Shown: piece after piece, positions 24,973 to 33,404 of the stretch | Layout of the letters: each line of letters opens with the position of its first letter | Position numbering within the stretch: position 1 is the stretch's first letter | Notes under the pieces: generated by a model | What the model was told of the DNA's origin: nothing | What the model saw: the letters and a program-made list of their open reading frames with translations, nothing else | Databases searched by the model: none | Made by a program: the position numbers and the translations under genes | Assembly (NCBI RefSeq): GCF_029846715.1 | Contig: NZ_JARVWW010000047.1 | Coordinates: 1 to 54,122, forward strand | Origin: Bradyrhizobium nivariense | GTDB taxonomy: Bacteria; Pseudomonadota; Alphaproteobacteria; Rhizobiales; Xanthobacteraceae | Reading direction: 5' to 3' | DNA length: 54,122 bases

Positions 24973-26583
24973 CTACTCGTTCTTGTCGACATTCCAGAAC
25001 ATCGGCGTTGCCGGGCCGTCGATCACGCCGGTCAGTGATTTGCGCCATGCGCTCGGCGCCTGGAACTGGCCGAGCGGGATGTAGATCACCTGATCATAAG
25101 CTTCCTTCTGCACGTCGAGGGCGATCTTCTTCTGCTCTTCCGGTGAGGTGGCGCGGGCAAAAGCGTCGCGGAGCTGCTCGAGCTTGGGGTCCTCGGACCA
25201 GCCGTACCAGCCGCCGCTCGTGCCCTTGCCGCCCATCGGGACGTTGACCAGCGGGTTCATCGAATCGGCGGCGCCCTGGTAGGTGAAGAACATGTTCCAG
25301 CCGCCTTCTTTCGGGGATTTCTGGCTGGCGCGGCGGGTGACCACGGTCTGCCAGTCCATCGCCTGAAGATCGACCTTGAAGCCCGCCTCGCGCAGGAGCT
25401 GTGCGGCCATGACCGGCTGCGCTTTCAGCAGGATCTGGTCGGTCGGTGCCAGGATCACCACGGGCGTGCCGTCATAGCCGGCCTCGGCCAAGGCCTTTTT
25501 GGCGTCCGCCATGCCGTTGCCCCTGATCAGGGTCTCGCCGCCTTCGTCGCTGGCGAGCGGCGTGTCGCAGATGAAGAATGCGCCGCAGAACTTGTAGTAT
25601 TTGGGATTGCCGATCTGTGCGTCGAGCACGTCCTTCTGGTTGATCGCGAGCAGCGCGGCGCGGCGGATCTTCACATTGTCGAACGGCGGATGCAGGAAGT
25701 TCATCCGGCCGAACGATTGGAAGCCGAACTTGTTCAGGATTGCCACGTTGATGTCCGGATTGGATTCGAGCGTGGGCAGCATGTCGAACGGCGGCGTTTC
25801 AACGAAATCGACATCGCCTGATTGCAGCGCGTTGAGCGCGGTCTGCGCGTCCGGCATCGTGATCCACTCGACGCGGTCGACTTTCACCACCTTGCCGCCC
25901 GAGGTCCATTCGGCCGGCTCCTTGCGCGGCACATAGTCGGTGTTCTTTTCGTAAACGGCTTTCACGCCGGGCTGGAATTCGCTCGCGACGAATTTGAACG
26001 GGCCGGAGCCGATCTGCTCCGGAATCTGCTTGGTGATCGGGGTCTCCGCAAGCCGCTTGGGCATCATGAAGGCGACAACCGCCGATGGCTTGGCGATCGT
26101 CTCGAGCACGAGGCCATAGGGCTCCTTCAGCTTGAAGACGATCGTTTTGGCGTCTGCGGCTTCGATGCCTGCCGTGAAGTCCATCAGCTTGCGCGCCATG
26201 CCGTCGACGCTCGTGCCCCAACGCTTCAGCGAGGCGACGCAATCCTCCGCCGTCACTGGCGCTCCGTCATGCCATTTCAGGCCCTCGCGCAAGGTAAAGG
26301 TGTAGGTCAGCTTGTCCGCCGACACCGTCCAGTCGGCCATCTGCGGTCGCACCTTGAAGGTGGTATCGATGCCGAGCAGGGTGTCGAAGACCATATAGCC
26401 ATGGTCGCGGGTGATGATGGCTGTCGTAAAGCCGGGATCGGTGACGCGAAGGTCCGATTGCATCACCGCAATGAGGGTCTTGGGGCCGGCAGCGGCTGAT
26501 GCCGGTGATGTCCAGGCGGCGGAAAGGGCAGACGGCGAAACAGCAGCAAGCTGGAGGAGTTTCCGGCGCGAAACGTGAACCAT
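24973..26583 (-). CDS. ABC-type peptide/nickel-family (SBP family 5) binding protein
   Basis: 536 residues from ATG 26583 (GGAGACAA upstream). A twin-arginine signal (SRRKLLQLAAVSPSALSA) precedes the family 5 fold: YMVFDTLLGIDTTFKVRPQMA, TYTFTLREGLKWHDGAPVTAEDCVAS-type strand, IGSGPFKFV, LQSGDVDFVETPP and PFDNVKIRRAALLAINQKDVL. It binds peptides or other large solutes in the periplasm. No permease or ATPase genes follow. It lies 172 bases after the TlpA-like gene on the same strand; co-transcription is possible but not certain. A longer upstream frame reaching 27288 is not used because it only mirrors the TlpA gene. Confidence 0.9.
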   Translation of the reverse strand: MVHVSRRKLLQLAAVSPSALSAAWTSPASAAAGPKTLIAVMQSDLRVTDPGFTTAIITRDHGYMVFDTLLGIDTTFKVRPQMADWTVSADKLTYTFTLREGLKWHDGAPVTAEDCVASLKRWGTSVDGMARKLMDFTAGIEAADAKTIVFKLKEPYGLVLETIAKPSAVVAFMMPKRLAETPITKQIPEQIGSGPFKFVASEFQPGVKAVYEKNTDYVPRKEPAEWTSGGKVVKVDRVEWITMPDAQTALNALQSGDVDFVETPPFDMLPTLESNPDINVAILNKFGFQSFGRMNFLHPPFDNVKIRRAALLAINQKDVLDAQIGNPKYYKFCGAFFICDTPLASDEGGETLIRGNGMADAKKALAEAGYDGTPVVILAPTDQILLKAQPVMAAQLLREAGFKVDLQAMDWQTVVTRRASQKSPKEGGWNMFFTYQGAADSMNPLVNVPMGGKGTSGGWYGWSEDPKLEQLRDAFARATSPEEQKKIALDVQKEAYDQVIYIPLGQFQAPSAWRKSLTGVIDGPATPMFWNVDKNE

Positions 26584-26755
26584 TCGCTTGTCTCCTGACG
26601 TGACGCAAACGCAACCAGATGGTGGTTGCCCCGTCACACGCAGCGTATGGTCTGGTGCCGCATCTTGCAATGAGGGGTTGTCTCGCAAATTTGAACCCGT
26701 TCGCGATCGAGCGAGGGCCGTCGGAACCGGCGGCGTGACGGCAGGCCGCTTCGTC

Positions 26756-27361
26756 CTAGGCCTGCTCGCGATAGAATTGCAGCAGCCGCGCGCCGGCGGG
26801 CGAGAGCCAGTCGGGTGCGCCGGTGATATAGCCTTCGATGTAATGACTCGTTCCGACCAGATAGGTGACGGGCATGCCGACAAGCCTGAAATTCCCGGCC
26901 GATGCTTCCGCGGTTGCGCCATACGCGTCGACGTAGCAGGCGAGGTTTTGCACGGCCAGACCGCCGAGGAATGCGCGGATCTTTCGCAAGTCCTTCGTAT
27001 CGGTGCAGATCGCGAGAACGTCGAGCCGGTCCGGCCGCGATCCCGCGAGGCTTGCGAGCGCGGGCAGATCGACCCGGCAGGCCGCGCACCACGTCGCCCA
27101 GAAATTGACGAGCGTGATGCGTCCCGGCTTTGCCGTCGCAACGATGTCCCTGCCATTGAGGTCCTGAAGCCGGAGCGGAGCCATCGGCGCACGAGGCCGC
27201 ACGACTGTGAACTGGTTGCGGCCGGTCTCGAACACCGGCGGCCAGGACGGGTCGCCGCCTTGCGCAGGGCTTGCGCGCAGGGAGGCAATGAGCGCGGGCG
27301 CGGCCATCAGGAGCGATCGCCTGGACGGCGCCGTGCCGGGCACGCGAGGCCTCTCACGCAT
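26756..27361 (-). CDS. TlpA-family thioredoxin-like disulfide reductase
   Basis: 201 residues. Twin-arginine-like signal (SRRSLLMAAPALIASL) then a thioredoxin domain: VNFWATWCAACRVDLPALA with active-site CAAC, the cis-Pro loop LVGMPVTYLVG, and the helix SPAGARLLQFYREQA. Such proteins reduce periplasmic disulfides, as in cytochrome maturation or thiosulfate oxidation (SoxW type). The ATG at 27361 overlaps the stop of the DsrE-like gene by 8 bases, so the two are translationally coupled. Context: DoxX, DsrE, TlpA in one operon. Confidence 0.87.
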   Translation of the reverse strand: MRERPRVPGTAPSRRSLLMAAPALIASLRASPAQGGDPSWPPVFETGRNQFTVVRPRAPMAPLRLQDLNGRDIVATAKPGRITLVNFWATWCAACRVDLPALASLAGSRPDRLDVLAICTDTKDLRKIRAFLGGLAVQNLACYVDAYGATAEASAGNFRLVGMPVTYLVGTSHYIEGYITGAPDWLSPAGARLLQFYREQA

Positions 27362-27818
27362 GGATATAGGCCCAGCCCTTGAGTTGCAGATCGACCACGC
27401 GACCGATCCCGAACGGGACGAGGCTGGCGCCCGATATCAGCGGAATGGAGATCTGCTCCTTGGCTTCCGCGATCACCTTGGACGACGCGCACATGCTGTA
27501 GGCGAGGTTGGGCAGCGACTGCCGCAGCGTCGCGAGCGGCTCGACGAGCGGAGTCCTGTCCGCCCGGAAGACGTCGATGCCCTTGCCGTTGGCGACGATC
27601 TCGATCAGCAATCTCGCGCCTCTGTCGGCAAAATGCCTGGAGAGATTGGCGGAGTAACTGATCGCGTGGCCCATGACATAGGGCTCGTTGCTGTCGATCA
27701 GGATCACGACGCCCTCAGTGAGACGATCCTCCTTGGCTGCGGCGGTGCCGCTGGCCGTGAGGATCGCGGTGCCGGCGAGTAACCCCCTGCGCGACAAACC
27801 ATTGGAAAATGTCGTCAC
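27354..27818 (-). CDS. DsrE-family protein with a twin-arginine signal
   Basis: 154 residues from a GTG at 27818, 22 bases after the DoxX stop. There is no ATG in a sensible place, and the Shine-Dalgarno is weak. The signal is SRRGLLAGTAILTASGTAAA; the mature part has VVILIDSNEPYVMGHAISY, ARLLIEIVANGKGIDVF and YSMCASSKVIAEAK, matching the DsrE/DsrF-like fold with one Cys (MCAS) where sulfur carriers have theirs. Sulfur-relay proteins of this fold are usually cytosolic, so export is of interest. Probably co-transcribed with DoxX and TlpA. Confidence 0.78.
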   Translation of the reverse strand: MTTFSNGLSRRGLLAGTAILTASGTAAAKEDRLTEGVVILIDSNEPYVMGHAISYSANLSRHFADRGARLLIEIVANGKGIDVFRADRTPLVEPLATLRQSLPNLAYSMCASSKVIAEAKEQISIPLISGASLVPFGIGRVVDLQLKGWAYIHA

Positions 27819-27840
27819 GATTGGCGTACCCGCTTTCGCG

Positions 27841-28302
27841 TCAGAACTGACGTGGTGCAATCGGCGCCTTTCTCTCGCGTCCCCACAGCACGAAGACGGC
27901 GAGCGCCAGCAGGACGAGGTTGAGCGGTGTCGTCGCGGCTTCGCCACGCGAGACATGGAAGACGAATGCGAAGACCTGCAGCGCGCTACAGCCCAGCGCG
28001 GCCAGCACCGTCAGTCGCGGCAGGATCCGCGTCAGAGCCGGCAGCAGAATGCCGATGCCACCGGCGAGATCGACCAAGGCGACGGAGCGAACGAACGCTT
28101 CGGAATATTCGCCCGCAAATGGCATCATCGCGGCGAGCTGGGGAATCGGCGTGAACAGCTTGACCAGGCCGGCCGAGACGAAGACGAAGGCGAGAAGGGC
28201 CTGTGCGGACCAGAGGCCGATGCGCAGGGCGCGGCCGGGTGTGGTGGTCTCATAGGTGGTGGTGGACACGGTGGTTCTCCAAAATGTGTGGGCCGCCACC
28301 AT
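27841..28302 (-). CDS. DoxX-family membrane protein
   Basis: 153 residues from ATG 28302 (GAGGAAA upstream); GTG 28269, with its own GGAG, is an equally plausible start giving 142 residues. Four hydrophobic segments: GLWSAQALLAFVFVSAGLVK, SVALVDLAGGIGILLPAL, LTVLAALGCSALQVFAF and LNLVLLALAVFVLWG. This is the DoxX/DoxD-like family; known members form part of thiosulfate:quinone oxidoreductases or membrane redox complexes. First gene of the DoxX-DsrE-TlpA operon and divergent from a LysR gene, its likely regulator. Confidence 0.85.
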   Translation of the reverse strand: MVAAHTFWRTTVSTTTYETTTPGRALRIGLWSAQALLAFVFVSAGLVKLFTPIPQLAAMMPFAGEYSEAFVRSVALVDLAGGIGILLPALTRILPRLTVLAALGCSALQVFAFVFHVSRGEAATTPLNLVLLALAVFVLWGRERKAPIAPRQF

Positions 28303-28372
28303 TTGATGGTTTCCTCATATTTGATCATTATACGTGTCGGGATTAGTTCATTTCCTGGATGTTGATAATCTC

Positions 28373-29257
28373 ATGGATTCTCTGGTCAGCATGAGGGTGT
28401 TTTGCCTGGTCGCCGAGCTCAAAAGCTTCGCGACCGCGGCGCAGCGCCTGCGCATCTCGCCCGCGATGGCGAGCAAGCATGTGATGCAGCTCGAGAAGCG
28501 GCTGGGCACGCGGCTGCTCAACCGGACCAGTCGGCGCGTCAGCCTGAGCGAGAGCGGAGCGCTCTATTTCGAGCAGGCGCGGCAGATGCTCGACTCGCTC
28601 GACGAGGTCGAAGCCGCGGTCAGCAATGCGACGGTCGTTCCGCGCGGCACGCTGCGGCTGACCGCGCCGGTGTGGATGGCGAATACGATCTTCGCGGGCG
28701 TGCTGGCGGACTACCAGGCGCGTTATCCGGAGGTGCGCCTCGACGTCGATCTCAGCGGACGGATGGTCAATCTGGTCGAGGAGGGCTTCGATCTCGCTCT
28801 GCGCGCGACCGGCGCGCTCGACGAGGCGCTGATCGCGCGGCCCATCACCAACGTCCCGTTCTACCTCGTTGCCGCTCCTGCCTACCTTAAACGTGCGGGC
28901 CGCCCGGCGACCTTTGCCGATCTCGCCGGTCAGGCTTTGCTGCACTACGCGCTTTATCCCGGCGAGAGCTTCTCCTTCCAGGGCGAGCACGGCACCGAGA
29001 CCGTCAAGCTCAATCCGGTGCTGCGCAGTGGCAACGAAACGCTGCTGCACATGGCCGCGCTGGAAGGCATGGGTCTCGCCTTCCTGCCGAAATGGCTGGT
29101 CGCCGAGGACATCGCTGCCGGACGTCTCGAACACCTCATGCCCGGGCAGGTCATCTTCGAGGGAAAGCTGTTCGCGGTCTATCCGAGCCGCAAATACCTC
29201 TCCGCCAAGGTAAGAACCTTCATTGATTTCATCGCCGCCGACAAGCGGATGAAGTAA
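28373..29257 (+). CDS. LysR-family transcriptional regulator
   Basis: 294 residues from ATG 28373. The N-terminal winged helix reads FCLVAELKSFATAAQRLRIS and PAMASKHVMQLEKRLGTRL, then LLNRTSRRVSLSESG; the effector domain starts near residue 90 (GTLRLTAPVWMANTIFAG) and includes FDLALRATGALDEALI and MAALEGMGLAFLPKWL. It is divergent from the DoxX operon across 70 bases that contain an AT-rich tcatatttgatcattatacg segment, a fair LysR-box candidate. It probably regulates that operon; the inducer is unknown. Confidence 0.9.
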   Translation: MDSLVSMRVFCLVAELKSFATAAQRLRISPAMASKHVMQLEKRLGTRLLNRTSRRVSLSESGALYFEQARQMLDSLDEVEAAVSNATVVPRGTLRLTAPVWMANTIFAGVLADYQARYPEVRLDVDLSGRMVNLVEEGFDLALRATGALDEALIARPITNVPFYLVAAPAYLKRAGRPATFADLAGQALLHYALYPGESFSFQGEHGTETVKLNPVLRSGNETLLHMAALEGMGLAFLPKWLVAEDIAAGRLEHLMPGQVIFEGKLFAVYPSRKYLSAKVRTFIDFIAADKRMK

Positions 29258-29274
29258 CGCTTACAGCGACCTGA

Positions 29275-30420
29275 CTACAGTGACCTGGCGATCAGCAGCT
29301 TCATGATCTCGTTGGTGCCGCCATAGATCTTCTGGATGCGGGAATCGATGAAGATGCGCGAGATCGGATATTCCTGCATGTAGCCGTAGCCGCCGAACAG
29401 CTGGAGGCATTCGTCGGCGGTCTGGACCTGCTTGTCCGAACACCAGTATTTCGCCATCGACGCCGTGACGGTGTCGAGGTCCTTGGCGACCAGGCGCTCG
29501 ATGCACCAGTCGACGAAGACGCGCGCGATCATCGCTTCGGTCTTGCGCTCGGCGAGCGTGAAGGCGGTGTTCTGGAAATCCATCAGCGGCTTGCCGAAGG
29601 CTTTTCGCTCCTTGGTGTAGTCGACGGTGAGTTTTATGGCGCGCTCCATCGCGGCGACCGCGCCGACCGCGAGCGCGAGGCGCTCCTGCGGCAATTGCTG
29701 CATCAGCTGGACAAAGCCCTGGCCTTCCTCGCCGCCGAGCAGGTTTTCCGGCGGGACCGTGACGTTGTCGAAGAACAGCTCGGACGTATCGGAGGCATGC
29801 AGGCCGATCTTGTCGAGATTGCGCCCGCGCTTGTATCCATCCGCGCCCGATGTTTCGACCACGATCAGCGAAATGCCCTTGGCGCCGACGTCGCCGGTGC
29901 GCGCGACCACGACGACGAGATCGGCGGCCTGGCCGTTGGTAATAAAAGTCTTCTGGCCGTTGATGACGTAGGAATTGCCCTGCTTCCTCGCGGTGGTCTT
30001 GACGGCCTGCAAATCCGAGCCGGTGCCGGGCTCGGTCATGGCGATGGCGCCGACCATCTCGCCCGAGGCCATCTTCGGCAGCCAGCGCTTCTTCTGCTCC
30101 TCCGAGCCGTAGTTGAGGATGTAGTGCGCGACGATGGCGCTGTGCACGGAGACGCCGGTCGTCAGCTCCGGCACCATGCTTTCGAGGTCGTCGAGCACGG
30201 CGGCATCATAGGCGAAGGTGGCACCCAAGCCGCCATATTCCTCCGGCACGCTTGCCAGCAGCGCGCCCATCTCGCCGAGCCCGCGCCAGGCGAAGCGGTC
30301 GACCATCTTCTGCTCACGCCATTTTTCGGCATGCGGTGCCAGGTCCTTGGCCAGATATTTCCGGAACTGGTCGCGGAAGATTTCGAGCTCTTCGGTCATC
30401 CAGGAGGAGCGGTAGGACAT
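29275..30420 (-). CDS. Acyl-CoA dehydrogenase (long-chain type)
   Basis: 381 residues from ATG 30420 (GAGG upstream). Middle-domain motifs MVGAIAMTEPGTGSDLQAV and SYVINGQKTFITNGQAADL are intact. MQQLPQERLALAVGA has the Glu that serves as catalytic base in long-chain and isovaleryl-type enzymes, and the C-terminus reads QKIYGGTNEIMKLLI, with Gly where medium-chain enzymes have their Glu. FAD-dependent, cytosolic, electrons to ETF. Convergent with the LysR gene, with 17 bases between the two stop codons, and not in an obvious operon. Confidence 0.9.
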   Translation of the reverse strand: MSYRSSWMTEELEIFRDQFRKYLAKDLAPHAEKWREQKMVDRFAWRGLGEMGALLASVPEEYGGLGATFAYDAAVLDDLESMVPELTTGVSVHSAIVAHYILNYGSEEQKKRWLPKMASGEMVGAIAMTEPGTGSDLQAVKTTARKQGNSYVINGQKTFITNGQAADLVVVVARTGDVGAKGISLIVVETSGADGYKRGRNLDKIGLHASDTSELFFDNVTVPPENLLGGEEGQGFVQLMQQLPQERLALAVGAVAAMERAIKLTVDYTKERKAFGKPLMDFQNTAFTLAERKTEAMIARVFVDWCIERLVAKDLDTVTASMAKYWCSDKQVQTADECLQLFGGYGYMQEYPISRIFIDSRIQKIYGGTNEIMKLLIARSL

Positions 30421-30546
30421 GGTCACCTCGGTCAATGCGGCTTCCCTGCTTGGTAGGCTAGTCAGCGGCGGCAATTATTGTGTTTTCAGGCTGCGCCGGT
30501 GACGCTAACAAGGCGGCCGTACCAGCGTCTGTCGGGATGTCTGATT

Positions 30547-31239
30547 GTGGCTGTCAAAATCCAAGCCGTCAAAACCAAAGAGCTCAAGCTCGACATCGAG
30601 CGCATCGGCACGGTCTCGGCGATCCTGACGCAGCCGGACGCTGCGCGCGCCTGTTACGTGCTGGCCCATGGTGCGGGCGCCGATATGCGGCATTCCTTCA
30701 TGGAGAAAGTCGCCGCCGGCCTTGCGGAACGCGGTATCGCGACGTTCCGCTTCAATTTCGCCTACATGGAGAAGAAACAGGGCCGTCCCGACCAGCCGGC
30801 GGTCGCGCACGCCACCATCCGCGCGGCGGTCGAGGAGGCGGCGCGGCTATGCCCCGGCGTGACGCTCATCGCGGGTGGAAAATCCTTCGGCGGCCGCATG
30901 ACGTCGCAGGCGCAATCCAAGGCGCCGCTGCCGGATGTCAAAGGGCTCGCCTTTCTCGGCTTTCCCCTGCATGGCGACGGCAAGCCATCGACCGAGCGTG
31001 CCGAGCATCTCGCGAGCATCGCAATTCGTATGCTGTTCCTGCAAGGCACGCGCGACAAGCTCGCCGATCTCGGCCATCTTAAGCCCCTCATCGAGGCGCT
31101 TGGTCCGAAGGCGACGCTGCATGAGGTCGAAGGCGGCGATCACTCTTTCGCGGTGTTGAAAAAGTCCGGCCGCACCAACGAAGAAGCCCTTACGGAGGTG
31201 CTTGATAGGCTCGCGGCCTGGATCGATGGGCTCGCCTGA
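30547..31239 (+). CDS. Alpha/beta hydrolase (dienelactone-hydrolase-like, KANL3/Tex30 type)
   Basis: About 230 residues from a GTG at 30547; no strong ribosome site marks the start. Motifs: YVLAHGAGADMRHSFMEKV, FRFNFAYMEKKQGRPDQP, the nucleophile elbow IAGGKSFGGRMTSQ, MLFLQGTRDKLADL and VEGGDHSFAVLKKSGR with the catalytic His. This matches the small alpha/beta hydrolases related to dienelactone hydrolase. Substrate unknown. A repeat with hairpins follows directly. Confidence 0.78.
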   Translation: MAVKIQAVKTKELKLDIERIGTVSAILTQPDAARACYVLAHGAGADMRHSFMEKVAAGLAERGIATFRFNFAYMEKKQGRPDQPAVAHATIRAAVEEAARLCPGVTLIAGGKSFGGRMTSQAQSKAPLPDVKGLAFLGFPLHGDGKPSTERAEHLASIAIRMLFLQGTRDKLADLGHLKPLIEALGPKATLHEVEGGDHSFAVLKKSGRTNEEALTEVLDRLAAWIDGLA

Positions 31240-31243
31240 AGCC

Positions 31244-31295
31244 AGAGCATGATCCGGAAAAGTGTGCAGCGGTTTTCCGAAAGGATCATGATCAA
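31244..31295. repeat. Palindromic repeat R3 (AGAGCATGATCCGGAAAAG), copy 1
   Basis: agagcatgatccggaaaagt, then gcagcggttttccgaaagga and tcatgatcaa; the outer and inner parts are inverted. It is a widespread Rhizobiales intergenic element. It lies between the convergent hydrolase and reductase genes. A longer copy is at 48272-48350. Confidence 0.8.
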
Positions 31296-31299
31296 GAAA

Positions 31300-32274
31300 T
31301 CAAGCCGAATAAAGCCCCTTGTCGCGCGCCTTCTGGATCGCGAGCGCGGCGATCAGGTCGAGGGTCGGCGTCGACAGGCCGGCGGTGCGCGCGAAGGCGG
31401 CGGGCGCCTTCACCAGCACGTCGATCTCCATGGCGCGGCCGAGCTCGTAATCCTGCAGCAGCGACGGCTTGTGATTGGGGGCGGGGCCGCTGCGGCTCAC
31501 GCGCTTGACCTCGGGGATGAAGTGCTGGGCGATATCGTTGGCCTCGTTCAGCATCCGCGGAATGAGCTCGGCGAACGCAGAATCGTCGCGCACGCCGCGC
31601 GCCGTCTGGCCGGTGAGCAGGCAGAGCACCGACAGCGACATGTTGGTCAGCAGCTTTGACCAGATCGCCTCGCGGATATCAGCGACCGGCGGCGATTCCA
31701 GCCGTGCGTCGTTGAAGACGCCGCGGAGTTTCGTGATGCGCTCGCAATTGCGGTCGTCGCATTCGCCGATCAGCAGGCGGTTGCGGTCCGGCGTCAGGTT
31801 CTGCACCACGCCGGGCGCGGTCACCTCGTTGGAGGAGAAGACGACGCCGCCAACGATCCGCTCTTTCGGAATGCAGGCGCGCAAGCGCCCGCCCGGATCG
31901 AGGAAGGACATGTCTGGCGGGGTCGGGTGCCGCGGCGGCAGGCCGATCCCGTACCACCAGGGAATGCCGTTCTGGGCAAAAACGATCGCGGTGTCGTCCT
32001 GCAGCAGTGGCTTGATGCTGGCGACCAGCCCCTGGAGCGCGGTTGCCTTGAGCGTCGAGATCACGACGTCCTGGGGGCCGAGCTGGGCCGCATCGCCGGA
32101 CGCGTTCACCTTGGCGGAGACCTCGGAATCGCCGACGCGCAGCTTGAGGCCGTTGGCGCGCACCGCCTCCAGATGGGCGCCGCGCATCACGCACGAGATC
32201 TCATGGCCGGCGCGGGCCAGCCTGACCGCGATATGGCTGCCGACGGCGCCCGCGCCGAAAATGCAGATGCGCAT
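31300..32274 (-). CDS. Ketopantoate reductase family protein (second paralogue)
   Basis: 324 residues from ATG 32274. Rossmann loop RICIFGAGAVGSHIAVRLA, then DVVISTLKATALQGLVASI, IVFAQNGIPWWYGIGLP and, in the C-terminal domain, IWSKLLTNMSLSVLCLLTG with the Lys-Asn pair, matching the ApbA/PanE family. An insert around residue 130 (FLDPGGRLRACIPKE) is typical of a subgroup often found beside aromatic or acyl-CoA genes. An NADPH-dependent 2-keto acid reductase is likely; the substrate is uncertain. Divergent from an enoyl-CoA hydratase gene. Confidence 0.86.
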   Translation of the reverse strand: MRICIFGAGAVGSHIAVRLARAGHEISCVMRGAHLEAVRANGLKLRVGDSEVSAKVNASGDAAQLGPQDVVISTLKATALQGLVASIKPLLQDDTAIVFAQNGIPWWYGIGLPPRHPTPPDMSFLDPGGRLRACIPKERIVGGVVFSSNEVTAPGVVQNLTPDRNRLLIGECDDRNCERITKLRGVFNDARLESPPVADIREAIWSKLLTNMSLSVLCLLTGQTARGVRDDSAFAELIPRMLNEANDIAQHFIPEVKRVSRSGPAPNHKPSLLQDYELGRAMEIDVLVKAPAAFARTAGLSTPTLDLIAALAIQKARDKGLYSA

Positions 32275-32435
32275 GGTGTGATGTCCCGTCCCTGATCCCT
32301 TGAATGCCCGCCCGGCAGCAGCATGACACAAGCCGCCATGCGATGGACGCGGCCGCCCTACGCCGGAAAGATATGGATCGGAACGTGCGGCCTCGGTCAT
32401 AGTGCCGGGCAAACAAACGACTGGAGGGATCGCCG

Positions 32436-33239
32436 ATGACTGACCGCCCCGTCCTGTGGACCCTGGATGCGCGTGGGGTTGCGACCGTCACGTTGAACCG
32501 GCCGGAGGTCAACAACGCCTATGACGGCGCATTGATCGCAGGCGTGCTCGCGGCCATGGACGATCTCGGCAAGAAGCCCAATCTGCGTGTCGTCGTGCTC
32601 AGGGGCAATGGCAAGCATTTCCAGGCCGGTGCCGACCTCAAATGGATCAACGGCGTGCGGCCGCAATCGACCGAGGCGAACGAGGCGGCGTCGCGTGCGA
32701 CCTTCGAGGCCGTGCAGCGGCTCAACACCTTGCCGATCCCGACGGTCGCGCTGGTACAGGGCGGCTGCTTTGGCGGCGGCACCGGCGTGATCGCAGCCTG
32801 CGACGTCGTGATCGCCGCGGACAACGCCCTGTTCTCGATCACCGAGGTGCGCTGGGGTCTGACCGCCGCCATCATCATCCCGCAGCTCTGCGATGCCGTT
32901 GGTGTACGGCAAGTCCGCCGCTACGCACTCACCGGCGAGCGCTTCGGCGCCGAGGACGCCCGCCGCATCGGCCTCGTCCACGAGGTGGTGCCGCTCGCCG
33001 ATCTCGACGCCGCCGGCGCCAAGGTGGTCGAGCAGTTGCTTGCCAACGGACCGGAGGCGATGGCCGAGACCAAGCGGCTGGCGCTGGAGAGCTCGTTCGG
33101 CGGCATGGCGGTGGACGATGCGGCTTACAAGCGGCTCGTGCACCTGCATTCGCTCAAGCGGCAGAGCGCGGAAGCCGCGGAGGGGCTGGCGTCGTTCGCC
33201 GAAAAACGCGCGGCGAATTGGAGTGGCGGCAAGGCCTGA
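32436..33239 (+). CDS. Enoyl-CoA hydratase
   Basis: 267 residues of the crotonase fold. ATVTLNRPEVNNAYDGALI, HFQAGADLKWI (first oxyanion loop), VQGGCFGGGTGVIAACDVV (second loop) and NALFSITEVRWGLTAAIIIP, which keeps the Glu expected of hydratases. The C-terminal trimerisation helix ends in EGLASFAEKRAANWSG. It resembles the isohexenylglutaconyl-/methylglutaconyl-CoA hydratase branch, though this cannot be proven by reading. Stands alone; CTGGAGGGAT precedes the ATG. Confidence 0.88.
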   Translation: MTDRPVLWTLDARGVATVTLNRPEVNNAYDGALIAGVLAAMDDLGKKPNLRVVVLRGNGKHFQAGADLKWINGVRPQSTEANEAASRATFEAVQRLNTLPIPTVALVQGGCFGGGTGVIAACDVVIAADNALFSITEVRWGLTAAIIIPQLCDAVGVRQVRRYALTGERFGAEDARRIGLVHEVVPLADLDAAGAKVVEQLLANGPEAMAETKRLALESSFGGMAVDDAAYKRLVHLHSLKRQSAEAAEGLASFAEKRAANWSGGKA

Positions 33240-33404
33240 GCGCGTCGCTCAGCAGCAACTCGATACGATCTGCATCGTGCACCATCCCCAAATCTTGCCC
33301 GCGGCGGGATCGATTCGAATCCCCGTAATTCCGCGGGGCCGTCCTTAAGGGTTCAATCATTCCCGGCCATTATGGTTACGACAATTGTCACACCATGGTG
33401 TCGA

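Noticed and set aside
26584..27288. N-terminal extension of the peptide-type binding protein
   Set aside because: It would overlap the TlpA gene antiparallel in codon content and bury the twin-arginine signal; ATG 26583 has a good ribosome site.
29261..29506. Separate small gene at the end of the acyl-CoA dehydrogenase
   Set aside because: It lies in another frame inside the dehydrogenase gene and has no ribosome site or recognisable protein features.
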